From contig NZ_JASISM010000003.1 in the NCBI RefSeq assembly GCF_030063145.1, forward strand, positions 310,001 to 374,000: 64,000 bases of DNA. The letters are read 5' to 3'. The position numbers and the translations under genes were made by a program. Origin of the DNA: Cryobacterium sp. PH31-L1. Its GTDB lineage: Bacteria > Actinomycetota > Actinomycetes > Actinomycetales > Microbacteriaceae. Of this stretch, positions 1 to 8,211 are shown piece by piece. The stretch's first letter is position 1. Every line of letters begins with the position of its first letter. The notes under the pieces were generated by a model. That model was not told the origin of the DNA. It was given only the letters and a program-made list of their open reading frames with translations, and searched no databases.

Positions 1-1496
1 TGCCCGACGAGTCGTACTACCGCGATGAGAAGTTCGCCGACATTCGCGCCAAATACCAAGAATTCCTCGAGCGGATGTTCACCCTCGCCGGTTTCGCCGA
101 CGCCGCCGACCGGGCAGCGCGCGTCTTCGAGCTTGAGACCGAACTCGCCTCGCACCACTGGGACAAGGTCAGCACCCGCGACAGCGAGAAGACCTACAAC
201 CTGCGCACCTGGGACCAGGTGTCGGCGCTCGCCGCCGGCGCTGACGTTGACCTCTGGCTGGACGGCCTCGATGCCCCGGCCGGGGCCCTCGACGAGGTCG
301 TCGTGCGCGAACCCAGCTACATCGTCGGCCTCGCTGCTGCCCTCACCGAGGACCGCCTTCAGTCGTGGCAGGACTGGCTCCGCTGGCAGGTCATCCGCTC
401 GAGCGCTGCGTACCTGTCGGGTGAATTCGTCGAGGCGAACTTCGACTTCTACGGTCGCACCCTGAGCGGAACCCCGCAGCTGCGCGACCGCTGGAAGCGC
501 GGCGTCTCGCTCGTGGAGGGCGCCCTCGGCGAGGCCGTCGGCCGCATCTACGTGGAACGCCACTTCAAGCCGAGCGCCAAGGAGAGCATGGACGTGCTCG
601 TGGCCAATCTGGTCGCGGCTTACGAGAACAGCATCAGCACCCTCGAGTGGATGACCGAAGAAACACGCACGAGAGCCCTCGAGAAGCTGAGCAAATTCAC
701 GCCGAAGATCGGCTATCCGGTGAAGTGGCGGGACTATTCGAGCCTGGAAATCAATGCCGACGACCTGATCAGCAACGTCAAAGCCGCCGGTGAGTTCGAA
801 TTTCAGCGCGAGCTCGGCAAGATCGGCAAGCCGCTCGACCGCGACGAATGGTTCATGACCCCGCAGACCATCAACGCCTATTACAACCCCGGGTTCAACG
901 AGATCGTCTTTCCGGCCGCCATTTTGCAGTTTCCGTTCTTCGACGACGCGCGCGACCCGGCCGCCAACTACGGTGCGATCGGCGCGGTCATCGGCCACGA
1001 GATCGGCCACGGCTTCGACGACCAGGGCTCCAAGTACGACGGCGACGGCCGCCTCATCGACTGGTGGACCGCCGACGACAAGGCCGCTTTCGAGCTGCGC
1101 ACTACGGCGCTCATCGCCCAGTTCGAAGGCCTCGAACCGAAAGCTATCCCGGGCAACACCGTGAACGGCGCGCTCACCATCGGCGAGAACATCGGCGACC
1201 TGGGCGGGCTGTCCATCGCCTGGAAGGCCTACCTGCTCTCGCTGAACGGTGAAGAATCGCCGGTTATCGACGGCCTCACCGGCGCCGAACGGTTCTTCCT
1301 CTCCTGGGCCCAGGCGTGGCAGATGAAATTACGCGACGCTGAGGCCATCCGCTTGTTGGCCATCGACCCGCACTCGCCGAACGAGTTTCGCTGCAACCAG
1401 ATCGTCAGCAACATTCCCGCGTTCTACGAGGCGTTCCAGGTGGGCGAAGCGGATGCCCTCTACCTCGCTCCCGAGAAGCGCGTCACCATTTGGTAG
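1..1496 (+). CDS. M13 family zinc metallopeptidase (neprilysin/PepO type), 5' end missing
   Basis: About 497 C-terminal residues are visible and the reading frame is already open at the window edge; M13 enzymes usually have 630-700 residues, so roughly a quarter is missing. The zinc site HEIGH is present inside VIGHEIGHGFDDQG, and the third ligand region follows as ENIGDLGG, the M13 pattern ExxxD. The upstream substrate-binding stretch NAYYNPGFNEIVFPAAILQ is also typical of the family. The protein ends with a family-like tail around CNQIVSNIPAFYEAF. M13 enzymes cleave oligopeptides. Whether this one is secreted cannot be judged without the N-terminus. Confidence 0.93.
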   Translation, partial: PDESYYRDEKFADIRAKYQEFLERMFTLAGFADAADRAARVFELETELASHHWDKVSTRDSEKTYNLRTWDQVSALAAGADVDLWLDGLDAPAGALDEVVVREPSYIVGLAAALTEDRLQSWQDWLRWQVIRSSAAYLSGEFVEANFDFYGRTLSGTPQLRDRWKRGVSLVEGALGEAVGRIYVERHFKPSAKESMDVLVANLVAAYENSISTLEWMTEETRTRALEKLSKFTPKIGYPVKWRDYSSLEINADDLISNVKAAGEFEFQRELGKIGKPLDRDEWFMTPQTINAYYNPGFNEIVFPAAILQFPFFDDARDPAANYGAIGAVIGHEIGHGFDDQGSKYDGDGRLIDWWTADDKAAFELRTTALIAQFEGLEPKAIPGNTVNGALTIGENIGDLGGLSIAWKAYLLSLNGEESPVIDGLTGAERFFLSWAQAWQMKLRDAEAIRLLAIDPHSPNEFRCNQIVSNIPAFYEAFQVGEADALYLAPEKRVTIW

Positions 1497-1591
1497 CCCG
1501 GTCGTCCCTGTCGGGGGTTAGTGTGGAGCAGGTTCTTCTGAGCCGGGGATGAGGCCAGCGCGGGGCGTTTGCCGAAGAGAGGGTCGACCCA

Positions 1592-2533
1592 GTGGTCTAT
1601 TCCAGGCGCGATGGCGACAGCGCTACCTCCAGCCGAGCGGATGCTGTGACAGCCCGTTCTCGCCACGCCGCACTCCCCGGCGGCAAGCACCGCACGACGG
1701 ACAAGCCTGAGGATTTCACCCGCGGCTTCGCGTCCCTCGGAGAACTCGCCCTGGGCGGGGTACAGGTTTCGGCGCGGGCGACCGATCTGTCGACCGGACG
1801 CGTGCTGTTCTCGGTCGACGACCACGTGTCGATGCCGACGGCGAGCGTGGGCAAGTTGCTGCTGCTGATCGAAGTGGCCGCGCGTCTGAACGACGCCGAA
1901 TTCGGTCTTGCCACAATGCTCGAACGGTTGAGTGCGGATGCCGTGGGCGATTCCGGCATCTGGCAGCACCTGCAGATTTCACGCCTCGGCGTCTCCGACC
2001 TCGCGGCCCTGGTCGGCGCAACGAACGACAACCTCGCGACGAACGTACTCATTCGTACCGTCGGGCTGCACTCGGTGCGCGCTCGCACCGAGCAACTGGG
2101 TCTTAGTCGCACGGCGCTGCTCGACCTGGTGCGCGACCAGCGCGGGCCGGACGACGCCCCACAGCTGTCCGTGGGCAGCGCCAAGGAACTCACCTGGCTG
2201 CTCACCGCGCTCGCCCGCGGCGAGATCGTCGACGCCGAGACAAGCGCGCGGGTGATCGGCTGGCTATCGCTCAACACCGATCTGTCGCTCGTGGCCAGTG
2301 CATTCGGGCTCGATCCATTGGCCCACCGCGAAAGCGACCACGGGCTGCTCATGGTCAACAAGACCGGGACGGCTGCGGGGGTGCGCAGCGAGGTGGGAGT
2401 CCTGCGGGGTCCGCGTGCCGGCGTGACCTACGCGGTGTCGATGGTGTTCGACGACGCCCAGCTGATGACCCGGCTCGCAGTGCTCGATGGTATGCGCGCG
2501 GTCGGGGCCGATCTGCTGGAGTACGTGCACTGA
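1592..2533 (+). CDS. Class A beta-lactamase-fold serine hydrolase, no visible signal peptide
   Basis: The 313-residue product carries the three signatures of the penicillin-recognising serine hydrolase fold in order: S85-V-G-K88 (SxxK), a TND triplet in GATNDNLATN where class A enzymes have SDN, and KTG in VNKTGTAAG. Active beta-lactamases are exported, but the first 80 residues here are polar and show no hydrophobic core, so a cytoplasmic hydrolase or a mispredicted start is more likely. The GTG start at the given position has only a weak ribosome-binding site, and a start further in is possible. True beta-lactam hydrolysis is not implied by the motifs. Confidence 0.75.
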   Translation: MVYSRRDGDSATSSRADAVTARSRHAALPGGKHRTTDKPEDFTRGFASLGELALGGVQVSARATDLSTGRVLFSVDDHVSMPTASVGKLLLLIEVAARLNDAEFGLATMLERLSADAVGDSGIWQHLQISRLGVSDLAALVGATNDNLATNVLIRTVGLHSVRARTEQLGLSRTALLDLVRDQRGPDDAPQLSVGSAKELTWLLTALARGEIVDAETSARVIGWLSLNTDLSLVASAFGLDPLAHRESDHGLLMVNKTGTAAGVRSEVGVLRGPRAGVTYAVSMVFDDAQLMTRLAVLDGMRAVGADLLEYVH

Positions 2534-2561
2534 CCGCGACCGGTGACTCTGCTCACGATTC

Positions 2562-2581
2562 AACGGGCAGAAACTCACGGC
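2562..2581. repeat. Copy of intergenic repeat aacgggyMgaaactcacggc
   Basis: Twenty bases after the beta-lactamase-like gene match 18 of 20 positions of 4721-4740, which is one arm of the palindromic element behind the second HAAS gene. The left arm here (around 2541-2556) is degenerate, so this copy looks like a decayed palindrome. It lies between two genes on the same strand. Confidence 0.55.
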
Positions 2582-2677
2582 GCGGCGCCGCGGAGGGCGC
2601 GATTGAGTGCTGGGGTGCAGGGTGCCGGGGCGGCCACGCGAGTAGACAGCCTGACTAACTAGTGAGACGATGTAGTC

Positions 2678-3025
2678 ATGCAACCGAAACCCTGGCCGGC
2701 CGATTGGATGCGCGCGGCACTCAGCCTCTGCGTGCTTCGAACGCTCGCGCCCGGCCCGACCTACGGGTATGCGATCGCGACCGCGCTCGAAGCTGCGGGG
2801 TTCGGCGCCATCAAGGGCGGCACGTTGTATCCGCTGCTCACCCGCTTTGAGACGGCCGGCTGGATCGCCGCCGAATGGCGACCGGGCGCCGGGGGACCCG
2901 GGCGCAAATACTTCTCGCTCACCGACGACGGGCAACAGGAGCTCACTGACCAGGCCGCCCACTGGCAGCTCTTCTCCACCACCGTGCACGACCATCTGCA
3001 AAAAGGCCCGGCCGAATCATTATGA
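2678..3025 (+). CDS. PadR family transcriptional regulator
   Basis: The 115-residue protein has the PadR winged-helix layout: an N-terminal helix, then LRTLAPGPTYGYAIATAL, the recognition segment GFGAIKGGTLYPLLTRFE, and the wing GAGGPGRKYFSLTDDGQ with the conserved RKYF/Y-SLTD motif. It is a short, PadR-s2-like form with a brief C-terminal dimerisation helix. Its stop codon overlaps the ATG of the next gene (ATGA), so regulator and HAAS membrane proteins are probably co-transcribed. PadR proteins of this kind normally repress their own operon in response to envelope or antimicrobial stress; the ligand here is unknown. Confidence 0.92.
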   Translation: MQPKPWPADWMRAALSLCVLRTLAPGPTYGYAIATALEAAGFGAIKGGTLYPLLTRFETAGWIAAEWRPGAGGPGRKYFSLTDDGQQELTDQAAHWQLFSTTVHDHLQKGPAESL

Positions 3026-3836
3026 CCAGCAACCCGCGTGATCCCGACAACAGCATGTCCGGCAGCGCCGAAGCGGATGCCCGCGCCGCCGGAATCCGTT
3101 TGGCTGAGACTGAGCGTGAGGCCACCACTACCGCCTGGCTCGAGCAGCTCACCCTTGAACTCCGCCTGCTCGACGTGCCCGGCGACGCCATCGGCGATGC
3201 CGTGGCGAGCGCTCGGGAGTTTCTCATCGACTCCGGCGCGCGCGCCGACGAATCGTTCGGCAGCCCCAAAAGTTACGCCGCGAAACTCGACCTGCCGACC
3301 GTACCGTTGGCTCAGGGCGCGAAAGGCAATCTGCTGCTGAACAGCGGAATGGGGGCGGTCGGGCTGGTCGTGCTGGCGCAAGCGGTCCTTCCCCTCGCGG
3401 GTGGCGACGATCTCCTGGTCGTGAAGGTGTGGATGCTCTTGTCGCTGGCCGGGATGATTCTGGCGCTGGCGCTAGTGCCGCTACTCATACCGCGCTGGTG
3501 CGCGAGCGTCCAACCCGGGTGCTGCTGATCGCGCTCGGATTGATGATTGTCGGCGGCGGTCTCTTTGCCCTCATCGTGTGGCAGGGCCAGGCGGTGTTGT
3601 TCACTGTTCCGGCGCTGCCGATCGCCATTGGAGCCGGAATTCTGCTGATCGCGCCGCCCATCTGGAACGAGGTGCACCATACCCTGAGGCCTGACCCGAT
3701 CGTTGAGCCGGGTGCCGAGCTCGATCCGCGCCCCTCGCTGAAATTGCGCCTGTCGATCATCACCCTCAACTGGATGCTGGTGTTCTATGGCGCAGTCAGC
3801 GTCGTGCTCACCTTCGCCTTCTACCCGGGCCAGTAA
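3022..3836 (+). pseudogene. HAAS-domain membrane protein, interrupted by a one-base frameshift near 3484
   Basis: The first 150 residues read in one frame (HAAS-like helical segment WLEQLTLELRLLDVPGDAIG, then FGSPKSYAAKL, then two hydrophobic helices) and end at a premature stop. The rest, with two or three more hydrophobic helices, continues in the -1 frame up to 3836. Joining the frames gives about 271 residues that align without gaps to the next gene over the junction (PLLHTALVRERPTRVLLI against PTFLRSLARVRPRAWMFV). The total length of 815 bases is one short of a multiple of three, so a single base is missing near 3483-3486. It overlaps padR by ATGA. A sequencing error is as likely as true inactivation. 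Confidence 0.8.
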
Positions 3837-3868
3837 TGCGAAATACAGCAAGTGAAAGGCTCGACATG

Positions 3869-4648
3869 ATGACCAGCGACCCGCACGATCCTGACAACGC
3901 CGGCGCGGGCATCCACTCTGACGACGCGACCGCGGCCGCGATGGACGACGCCACCTGGTTCGACGAGTTCACCATCGAACTGCGGCTACTCGGCGTGCCT
4001 GGCCGCGACATCGGCGATGCCCTCGCCAGTGCGCGGGAGTTTCTCGCCGATGCCGGAATGAGCGCCGAAGAGTGTTTCGGTAGACCCAAAAGCTACGCGG
4101 CCGAGCTGAGACTGGCGGCCCTGCCGCAGCCCGCAGTGAACGCAGTGGGCCTGCGGGCCGGTCTCGGAGTGCTGGGGCTCATCGGCTTCACGGTGTCGGC
4201 GCTGCCGCTCGTGCAGGGCGAGGCGGTGCGCGTCGACCTGCCCACTATTTCCATGTTCGTCGTCGTGATCGTCGGCGCGGTGCTGATGCCCACGTTCCTG
4301 CGGTCACTGGCCAGGGTGCGCCCGCGTGCCTGGATGTTCGTGGTTGCCGGCCTACTGGGCGTGGCCCTCCCGATCGGGCTGAACCTCGCTAGCGATTCCG
4401 CGGCCACCCTCTTCACCGTTCCGGCGCTGCCGATCGTGGTCGTCTCCGCGCTGCTCGTGCTCGTGCCGGCGATCTGGAGCCAGGCGCGCCACTCGTTGAG
4501 CGACGATGCGATTGTCGACCCGGGCGGCTCGCCGCCGCCACCCTCGCTGTCGACTCGCCTATTTCTGGGCGCCATCACCTGGGCAATGGTGATTCTGTCG
4601 GTCGTGCTGTGGTTGTTCGCGCTGTCCGGCGAGGCGCTCCCAGGCTAG
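3869..4648 (+). CDS. HAAS-domain membrane protein, intact paralog
   Basis: The 259-residue product starts MTSDPHDPDN, matching the MTSNPRDPDN start of the preceding paralog, which favours this ATG over the in-frame ATGs at 3836 and 3866; GAAAGG at 3854-3859 is a suitable ribosome-binding site. Residues 25-80 form the HAAS-like module (FTIELRLLGVPGRDIG, then FGRPKSYAAELRL with the conserved FG-P-YA-EL end). Four or more hydrophobic segments follow. HAAS modules are known mainly as partners of PadR regulators and are thought to pass an envelope signal. It is the last gene of the padR operon. Confidence 0.8.
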   Translation: MTSDPHDPDNAGAGIHSDDATAAAMDDATWFDEFTIELRLLGVPGRDIGDALASAREFLADAGMSAEECFGRPKSYAAELRLAALPQPAVNAVGLRAGLGVLGLIGFTVSALPLVQGEAVRVDLPTISMFVVVIVGAVLMPTFLRSLARVRPRAWMFVVAGLLGVALPIGLNLASDSAATLFTVPALPIVVVSALLVLVPAIWSQARHSLSDDAIVDPGGSPPPPSLSTRLFLGAITWAMVILSVVLWLFALSGEALPG

Positions 4649-4653
4649 GCGTC

Positions 4654-4745
4654 GCCGAGCCGTGACTTTCAGCCGGACTAAGTGGCCAAGCCGTGAGTTT
4701 CAGCTCGATTTGAACGTTTTAACGGGTCGAAACTCACGGCTCGGC
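4654..4745. repeat. Palindromic intergenic element, possible transcription terminator
   Basis: GCCGTGAGTTTC (4690-4701) and GAAACTCACGGC (4729-4740) form a perfect 12-base inverted repeat around a 27-base loop. A second left arm (from 4654, gccgagccgtgactttcag) could pair with the same right arm plus its ctcggc extension. The element lies between the convergent padR operon and the DeoR gene, so it may terminate both. No T-tract follows. Its right arm recurs at 2562-2581. Confidence 0.65.
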
Positions 4746-4788
4746 AACCGAGAGCGACCCGAACGCCAAGACCAGCGTATGCCCGCCG

Positions 4789-5553
4789 TCAGACGATCGC
4801 GAGCTCCGGCCCTGCGGCACTCAGCTTGCGGGCCTGGCGTGGGTCGATCCCGTCGTCGGTGATGATGAGGTCGAACTCATTGGCGTCGGCGACGTGGCAG
4901 AACGAGTTCTGACCGATCTTGCTCGAGGTCAGTGCGAGCACCCGCCGCCGCCCCGACAGCATCATGGCACGCTTCACCTCGGCCTCGTCGGGAATGGTCG
5001 TCGTGAGCCCGGCCTCGGCGGTCAGGCCGTTGCCGCCGACGAACGCGACGTCCACGTTGAGCTGGCTGATGCGTGCCCGAGTCCACTCGTCGACCGCTCC
5101 CTGCGACACACTGCGTACCCGACCGGGCAGCGCGAGCACCGTGAGCAGCGGTTTACGCGAGAGCAGTCGCACCGCTGGCAGATTGTTGGTCACGACGATC
5201 AAGCGCCGGTCCTCCGGAAAAACGGATGCGATCACCAGCGTGAGTGCGCCGGAATCCAGCAGCACTACGCCATCTTCCGGCAACTCCTGCAGCACACGCT
5301 GGGCGATGCGATGTTTCTGTGGCGCGTTCTCCAGCCGCCGTTGCGCCAAGGCAATCTCGAACGGCGTGCTCTGCACCAGGCGGGCACCGCCGTGCTGGCG
5401 CCGGATGACGCCCTGGCGTTCGAGCACCACGAGGTCGCGGCGTATGGTCTCGGCGGTGACCTCGAGCGCGACGCTCGCAACGGCCACGGAGATCTCGCCC
5501 GTGCCGCCCTGCGCGAGCGCGATGATCGCGGCCTGTCGTTCCGCTGGGTACAT
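4789..5553 (-). CDS. DeoR/GlpR family transcriptional regulator of the polyol operon
   Basis: The 254-residue protein starts MYPAERQAAI, with a strong GAGGAGG ribosome-binding site just upstream; an upstream extension in the same frame lacks such support. Residues 1-60 are the DeoR helix-turn-helix with the signature TAETIRRDLVVLERQGVIRRQHGGA. The remaining part is the ribose-isomerase-like sensor domain with the DSG motif (VVLLDSGALT) and VAFVGGNGL. DeoR regulators of this type bind phosphorylated sugars or polyols and usually repress the adjacent catabolic operon. It is divergent from the binding-protein gene, and operator-like repeats lie between the two. Confidence 0.92.
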   Translation of the reverse strand: MYPAERQAAIIALAQGGTGEISVAVASVALEVTAETIRRDLVVLERQGVIRRQHGGARLVQSTPFEIALAQRRLENAPQKHRIAQRVLQELPEDGVVLLDSGALTLVIASVFPEDRRLIVVTNNLPAVRLLSRKPLLTVLALPGRVRSVSQGAVDEWTRARISQLNVDVAFVGGNGLTAEAGLTTTIPDEAEVKRAMMLSGRRRVLALTSSKIGQNSFCHVADANEFDLIITDDGIDPRQARKLSAAGPELAIV

Positions 5554-5635
5554 GCCTGCCTCCTCGCAGTCGACGGCGCGCAGCCGTCGCCTCAGACTAG
5601 CAATCCGGCGGGCGGGAGCCGGCCGACCGCATCCG

Positions 5636-5710
5636 TTTTTGTGGTTTCGTAGCGAAAATAATGCATATTCGGGCAATTCTTCGTCACAAAAGCGTCACAA
5701 AACCACAATT
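5636..5710. promoter_or_regulatory. Candidate DeoR operators in the divergent polyol-operon promoter region
   Basis: Two signals overlap here. CGTCACAAAA occurs twice in direct orientation (5682-5691 and 5693-5702), one helical turn apart. TTGTGGTTT (5639-5647) and AAACCACAA (5700-5708) form a 9-base perfect inverted repeat about 50 bases apart, compatible with looping between two operators. A TAACTA sequence near 5753 could be the -10 element of the transport operon. Assignment to the DeoR protein is inference from position. Confidence 0.5.
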
Positions 5711-5791
5711 TGAGTTGCTTTTTCCACTCATTCGGGTCACAGTAACTACATACCAGTCCACAAGGACGTGTCGACGATGAAGAGGTTTGAG

Positions 5792-7150
5792 ATGACGAAG
5801 TCTTATTCCATGAAGAAAAGGCTTGCCCTCAGCGCAATCGCCTTTTCTTCGGTGGGTGTGCTTTTGGCCGGATGCAGCGGAGCCGGAGGCGGCGCACAGC
5901 AGGCCGACGGCCCGGTGACCCTGACACTCGCCACGGTGAACAACCCGCAGATGAAGGACATGGAGGAGCTCAAGGGCGCCTTCGAAGATTCCCACCCCGA
6001 CATCACGGTGAACTTCGTCGCGATGGAAGAAAACGACCTGCGTGACGCCGTCACCAAGGACGTCGCCACTCAGGGTGGCCAGTACGACATCGTCACCGTC
6101 GGCAGCTACGAGGTTCCGATCTGGGGCCAGAACGACTGGCTCGTCGACCTCGGCCCGCTCGCCGAAGCCGACACCGCCTACAACGTCGATGACCTGCTGC
6201 CGCCCGTGCGCGAGGCCCTCACCGTCGACGACAGCCTCTTTGCCGTTCCGTTCTACGGCGAGTCGTCCTTCCTGATGTACAACAAGGACATGTTCGCCGC
6301 GGCCGGCCTTGAAATGCCGACCAACCCCACCTGGGACGAGGTTGCCGGCTTCGCCCGCACCCTCAACACCGACGACGTGGCCGGCATCTGCCTGCGCGGC
6401 AAGCCCGGCTGGGGCGAGCTGTTCGCCCCGCTGACCACTGTCGTGCAGACCTTCGGCGGCAGCTGGTTCGATGAGGACTGGAACGCCGAGGTCAACTCGC
6501 CCGAGTTCACCGAAGCGGTACAGTTCTACACCGACCTCGTGAAGGATGCCGGCGAAGCCGACCCCGTCTCGACCGGCTTCACCGAGTGCCTCAATCTGTT
6601 CTCCCAGGGCAACGCGGCCATGTGGTACGACGCCACGAGCGCTGCCGGCCCCATCGAGGCCGATGGTTCCGCCGTCGCCGGCAAGATCGGCTACGTGCAC
6701 GCCCCGGTCAAGGAGACCGAGGAATCCGGCTGGCTCTGGGCCTGGAACCTCGCCATTCCGAAGACCAGCAACAACCAGGACGCCGCGTGGGAGTTCGTGA
6801 GCTGGGCTACCAGCACCGAGTACATCAACCTCGTCGGCACCACCCTCGGCTGGGAGCGCGTTCCCCCGGGATCCCGCACCTCGACCTACGAGAACCCGGA
6901 GTACCTCGCCGCAGCCTCGGCGTTCGCACCGATCACCAAGGACATCATGCTCGGGGTCAACCCGACGCAGCCCGGTGTGAACCCGCAGCCGTGGGTCGGC
7001 ATCCAGTACGTCACAGTGCCGGAGTTCCAGGACCTCGGCAACCAGGTTTCGCAGGACATCGCCGACGTGTTCGCCGGTCGCGACACCGTTGAGAACGTTC
7101 TCAACAAGGGCCAGGAGCTTGCCCAGCAAGCCGGAGACGCCCAAAAGTAA
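5792..7150 (+). CDS. Polyol ABC transporter substrate-binding lipoprotein
   Basis: The 452-residue product is a family 1 extracellular solute-binding protein. The ATG chosen is preceded by AGAGG at good spacing and gives a signal peptide with basic start (MKKR), hydrophobic core and lipobox LLAGC, making Cys28 the lipidated residue. The mature part shows the family pattern, with YDIVTVGSYEVPIW, LFAVPFYGESSFLMYNKDMF and WLWAWNLAIPKTS. The sequence resembles binding proteins for sorbitol/mannitol-type polyols, which agrees with the downstream dehydrogenase and xylulokinase. In-frame starts at 5768 and 5777 would also work but have poorer spacing. Confidence 0.92.
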   Translation: MTKSYSMKKRLALSAIAFSSVGVLLAGCSGAGGGAQQADGPVTLTLATVNNPQMKDMEELKGAFEDSHPDITVNFVAMEENDLRDAVTKDVATQGGQYDIVTVGSYEVPIWGQNDWLVDLGPLAEADTAYNVDDLLPPVREALTVDDSLFAVPFYGESSFLMYNKDMFAAAGLEMPTNPTWDEVAGFARTLNTDDVAGICLRGKPGWGELFAPLTTVVQTFGGSWFDEDWNAEVNSPEFTEAVQFYTDLVKDAGEADPVSTGFTECLNLFSQGNAAMWYDATSAAGPIEADGSAVAGKIGYVHAPVKETEESGWLWAWNLAIPKTSNNQDAAWEFVSWATSTEYINLVGTTLGWERVPPGSRTSTYENPEYLAAASAFAPITKDIMLGVNPTQPGVNPQPWVGIQYVTVPEFQDLGNQVSQDIADVFAGRDTVENVLNKGQELAQQAGDAQK

Positions 7151-7163
7151 CCAGCACACAAAC

Positions 7164-7192
7164 GCGGGCGGCGTCGACCAGGCGCCGCCCGC
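7164..7192 (+). promoter_or_regulatory. Stem-loop between binding-protein and permease genes
   Basis: GCGGGCGGCG and CGCCGCCCGC form a perfect 10-base stem around a 9-base loop, 14 bases after the binding-protein stop. No T-tract follows. Such hairpins in solute-binding-protein operons often shield the upstream mRNA or partly terminate transcription, so the binding protein is made in excess over the permeases. Confidence 0.7.
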
Positions 7193-7233
7193 ACCTCGTC
7201 AGTTCAACGCCGAGAACGAGAAAGAAGTCAGAG

Positions 7234-8211
7234 ATGACCGCGCCAGATTTGATCGTGGCTGAACCCGCGCACGACCCGGCCCCCGCCGCGTCACGCACGC
7301 TTCGCCGCCCCCCGAAGCCGGAGCTGAGCGCCGGTCAGAAGAAGGCTCTCCGCCTGGCCCGCACCCTGGTCTGGCCGGCCATCGTCGTCGCCATTCTGGT
7401 GACGCAGATTCCCTTCCTCGTCACCATCTACTACTCCTTCCAGAACTGGAATCTGATGCGTCCCGGCTCGCGCGGCTTCGCCGGGTTCGACAACTACGTG
7501 ACGGTCTTCACCGGCGGCGCGTTCATGCAGTCCCTCTCGGCGACCGTGGTCATCACCGGTTCGTCGATCGTGCTCTCGGTTCTCTTCGGACTCGGCATCG
7601 CCCTACTGCTCAACCGCAAGTTCTTCGGCCAGGGACTGGCCCGCACCCTCGTCATTACGCCGTTCCTCATGATGCCTGCCGCCGCAGCCCTCATCTTCAA
7701 GTGGTCCATGCTCGACGCGAACGTCGGCATGGTCAATTGGGGCCTCTCAATTCTCGGCGTCGACCCCGTGCAGTGGAACACCGACTTCCCCGCTCTCACC
7801 GTGATCATGGTGCTCACCTGGCAGTACACGCCGTTCATGATGCTCATCCTGCTCGCCGGCCTGCAGAGCCAGAGCAAGGAGACGCTGGAAGCGGCATCCG
7901 TTGATGGAGCGGGCCCCATCCGCAGCTTTCTGCACATGACACTGCCGCACCTGCGCCAGTACATCGAGCTGGCCGTGCTGCTCGGCGGCATCATGCTGCT
8001 GCAGGTCTTCGACCCGATCGCCATCATGACCCGAGGCACCGGCGGCACCAAGACCCTCTCCTACCTGCTCTACGAACGCGCCTTCGTGGGCCTCGAAATC
8101 GGTGAGGCGGCCGCCTACGGCGTGATCACCGTTCTGCTGACCATCATCGTGGCGAGCGTCGCCCTGCGCCTGCTCTTCAAGATCTTCTCCAGTGAAGGAG
8201 CCAAGTCATGA
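7234..8211 (+). CDS. Polyol ABC transporter permease (MalF-like)
   Basis: The 325-residue inner-membrane protein has a polar N-terminal tail of about 45 residues, then six hydrophobic segments. The cytoplasmic EAA loop that contacts the ATPase is visible as EAASVDGAGPIRSFLHMTLP. It forms the transport channel together with the next gene product, and its stop overlaps that gene (ATGA). The ATP-binding subunit is not encoded in the operon; in actinobacteria such carbohydrate permeases often share a multipurpose ATPase (MsiK/UgpC type) encoded elsewhere. Confidence 0.94.
   Translation: MTAPDLIVAEPAHDPAPAASRTLRRPPKPELSAGQKKALRLARTLVWPAIVVAILVTQIPFLVTIYYSFQNWNLMRPGSRGFAGFDNYVTVFTGGAFMQSLSATVVITGSSIVLSVLFGLGIALLLNRKFFGQGLARTLVITPFLMMPAAAALIFKWSMLDANVGMVNWGLSILGVDPVQWNTDFPALTVIMVLTWQYTPFMMLILLAGLQSQSKETLEAASVDGAGPIRSFLHMTLPHLRQYIELAVLLGGIMLLQVFDPIAIMTRGTGGTKTLSYLLYERAFVGLEIGEAAAYGVITVLLTIIVASVALRLLFKIFSSEGAKS

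Noticed and set aside
3470-3500. Programmed ribosomal frameshift in the first HAAS gene
   Set aside because: No X XXY YYZ slippery heptamer or strong downstream stem is seen, and the intact paralog needs none.
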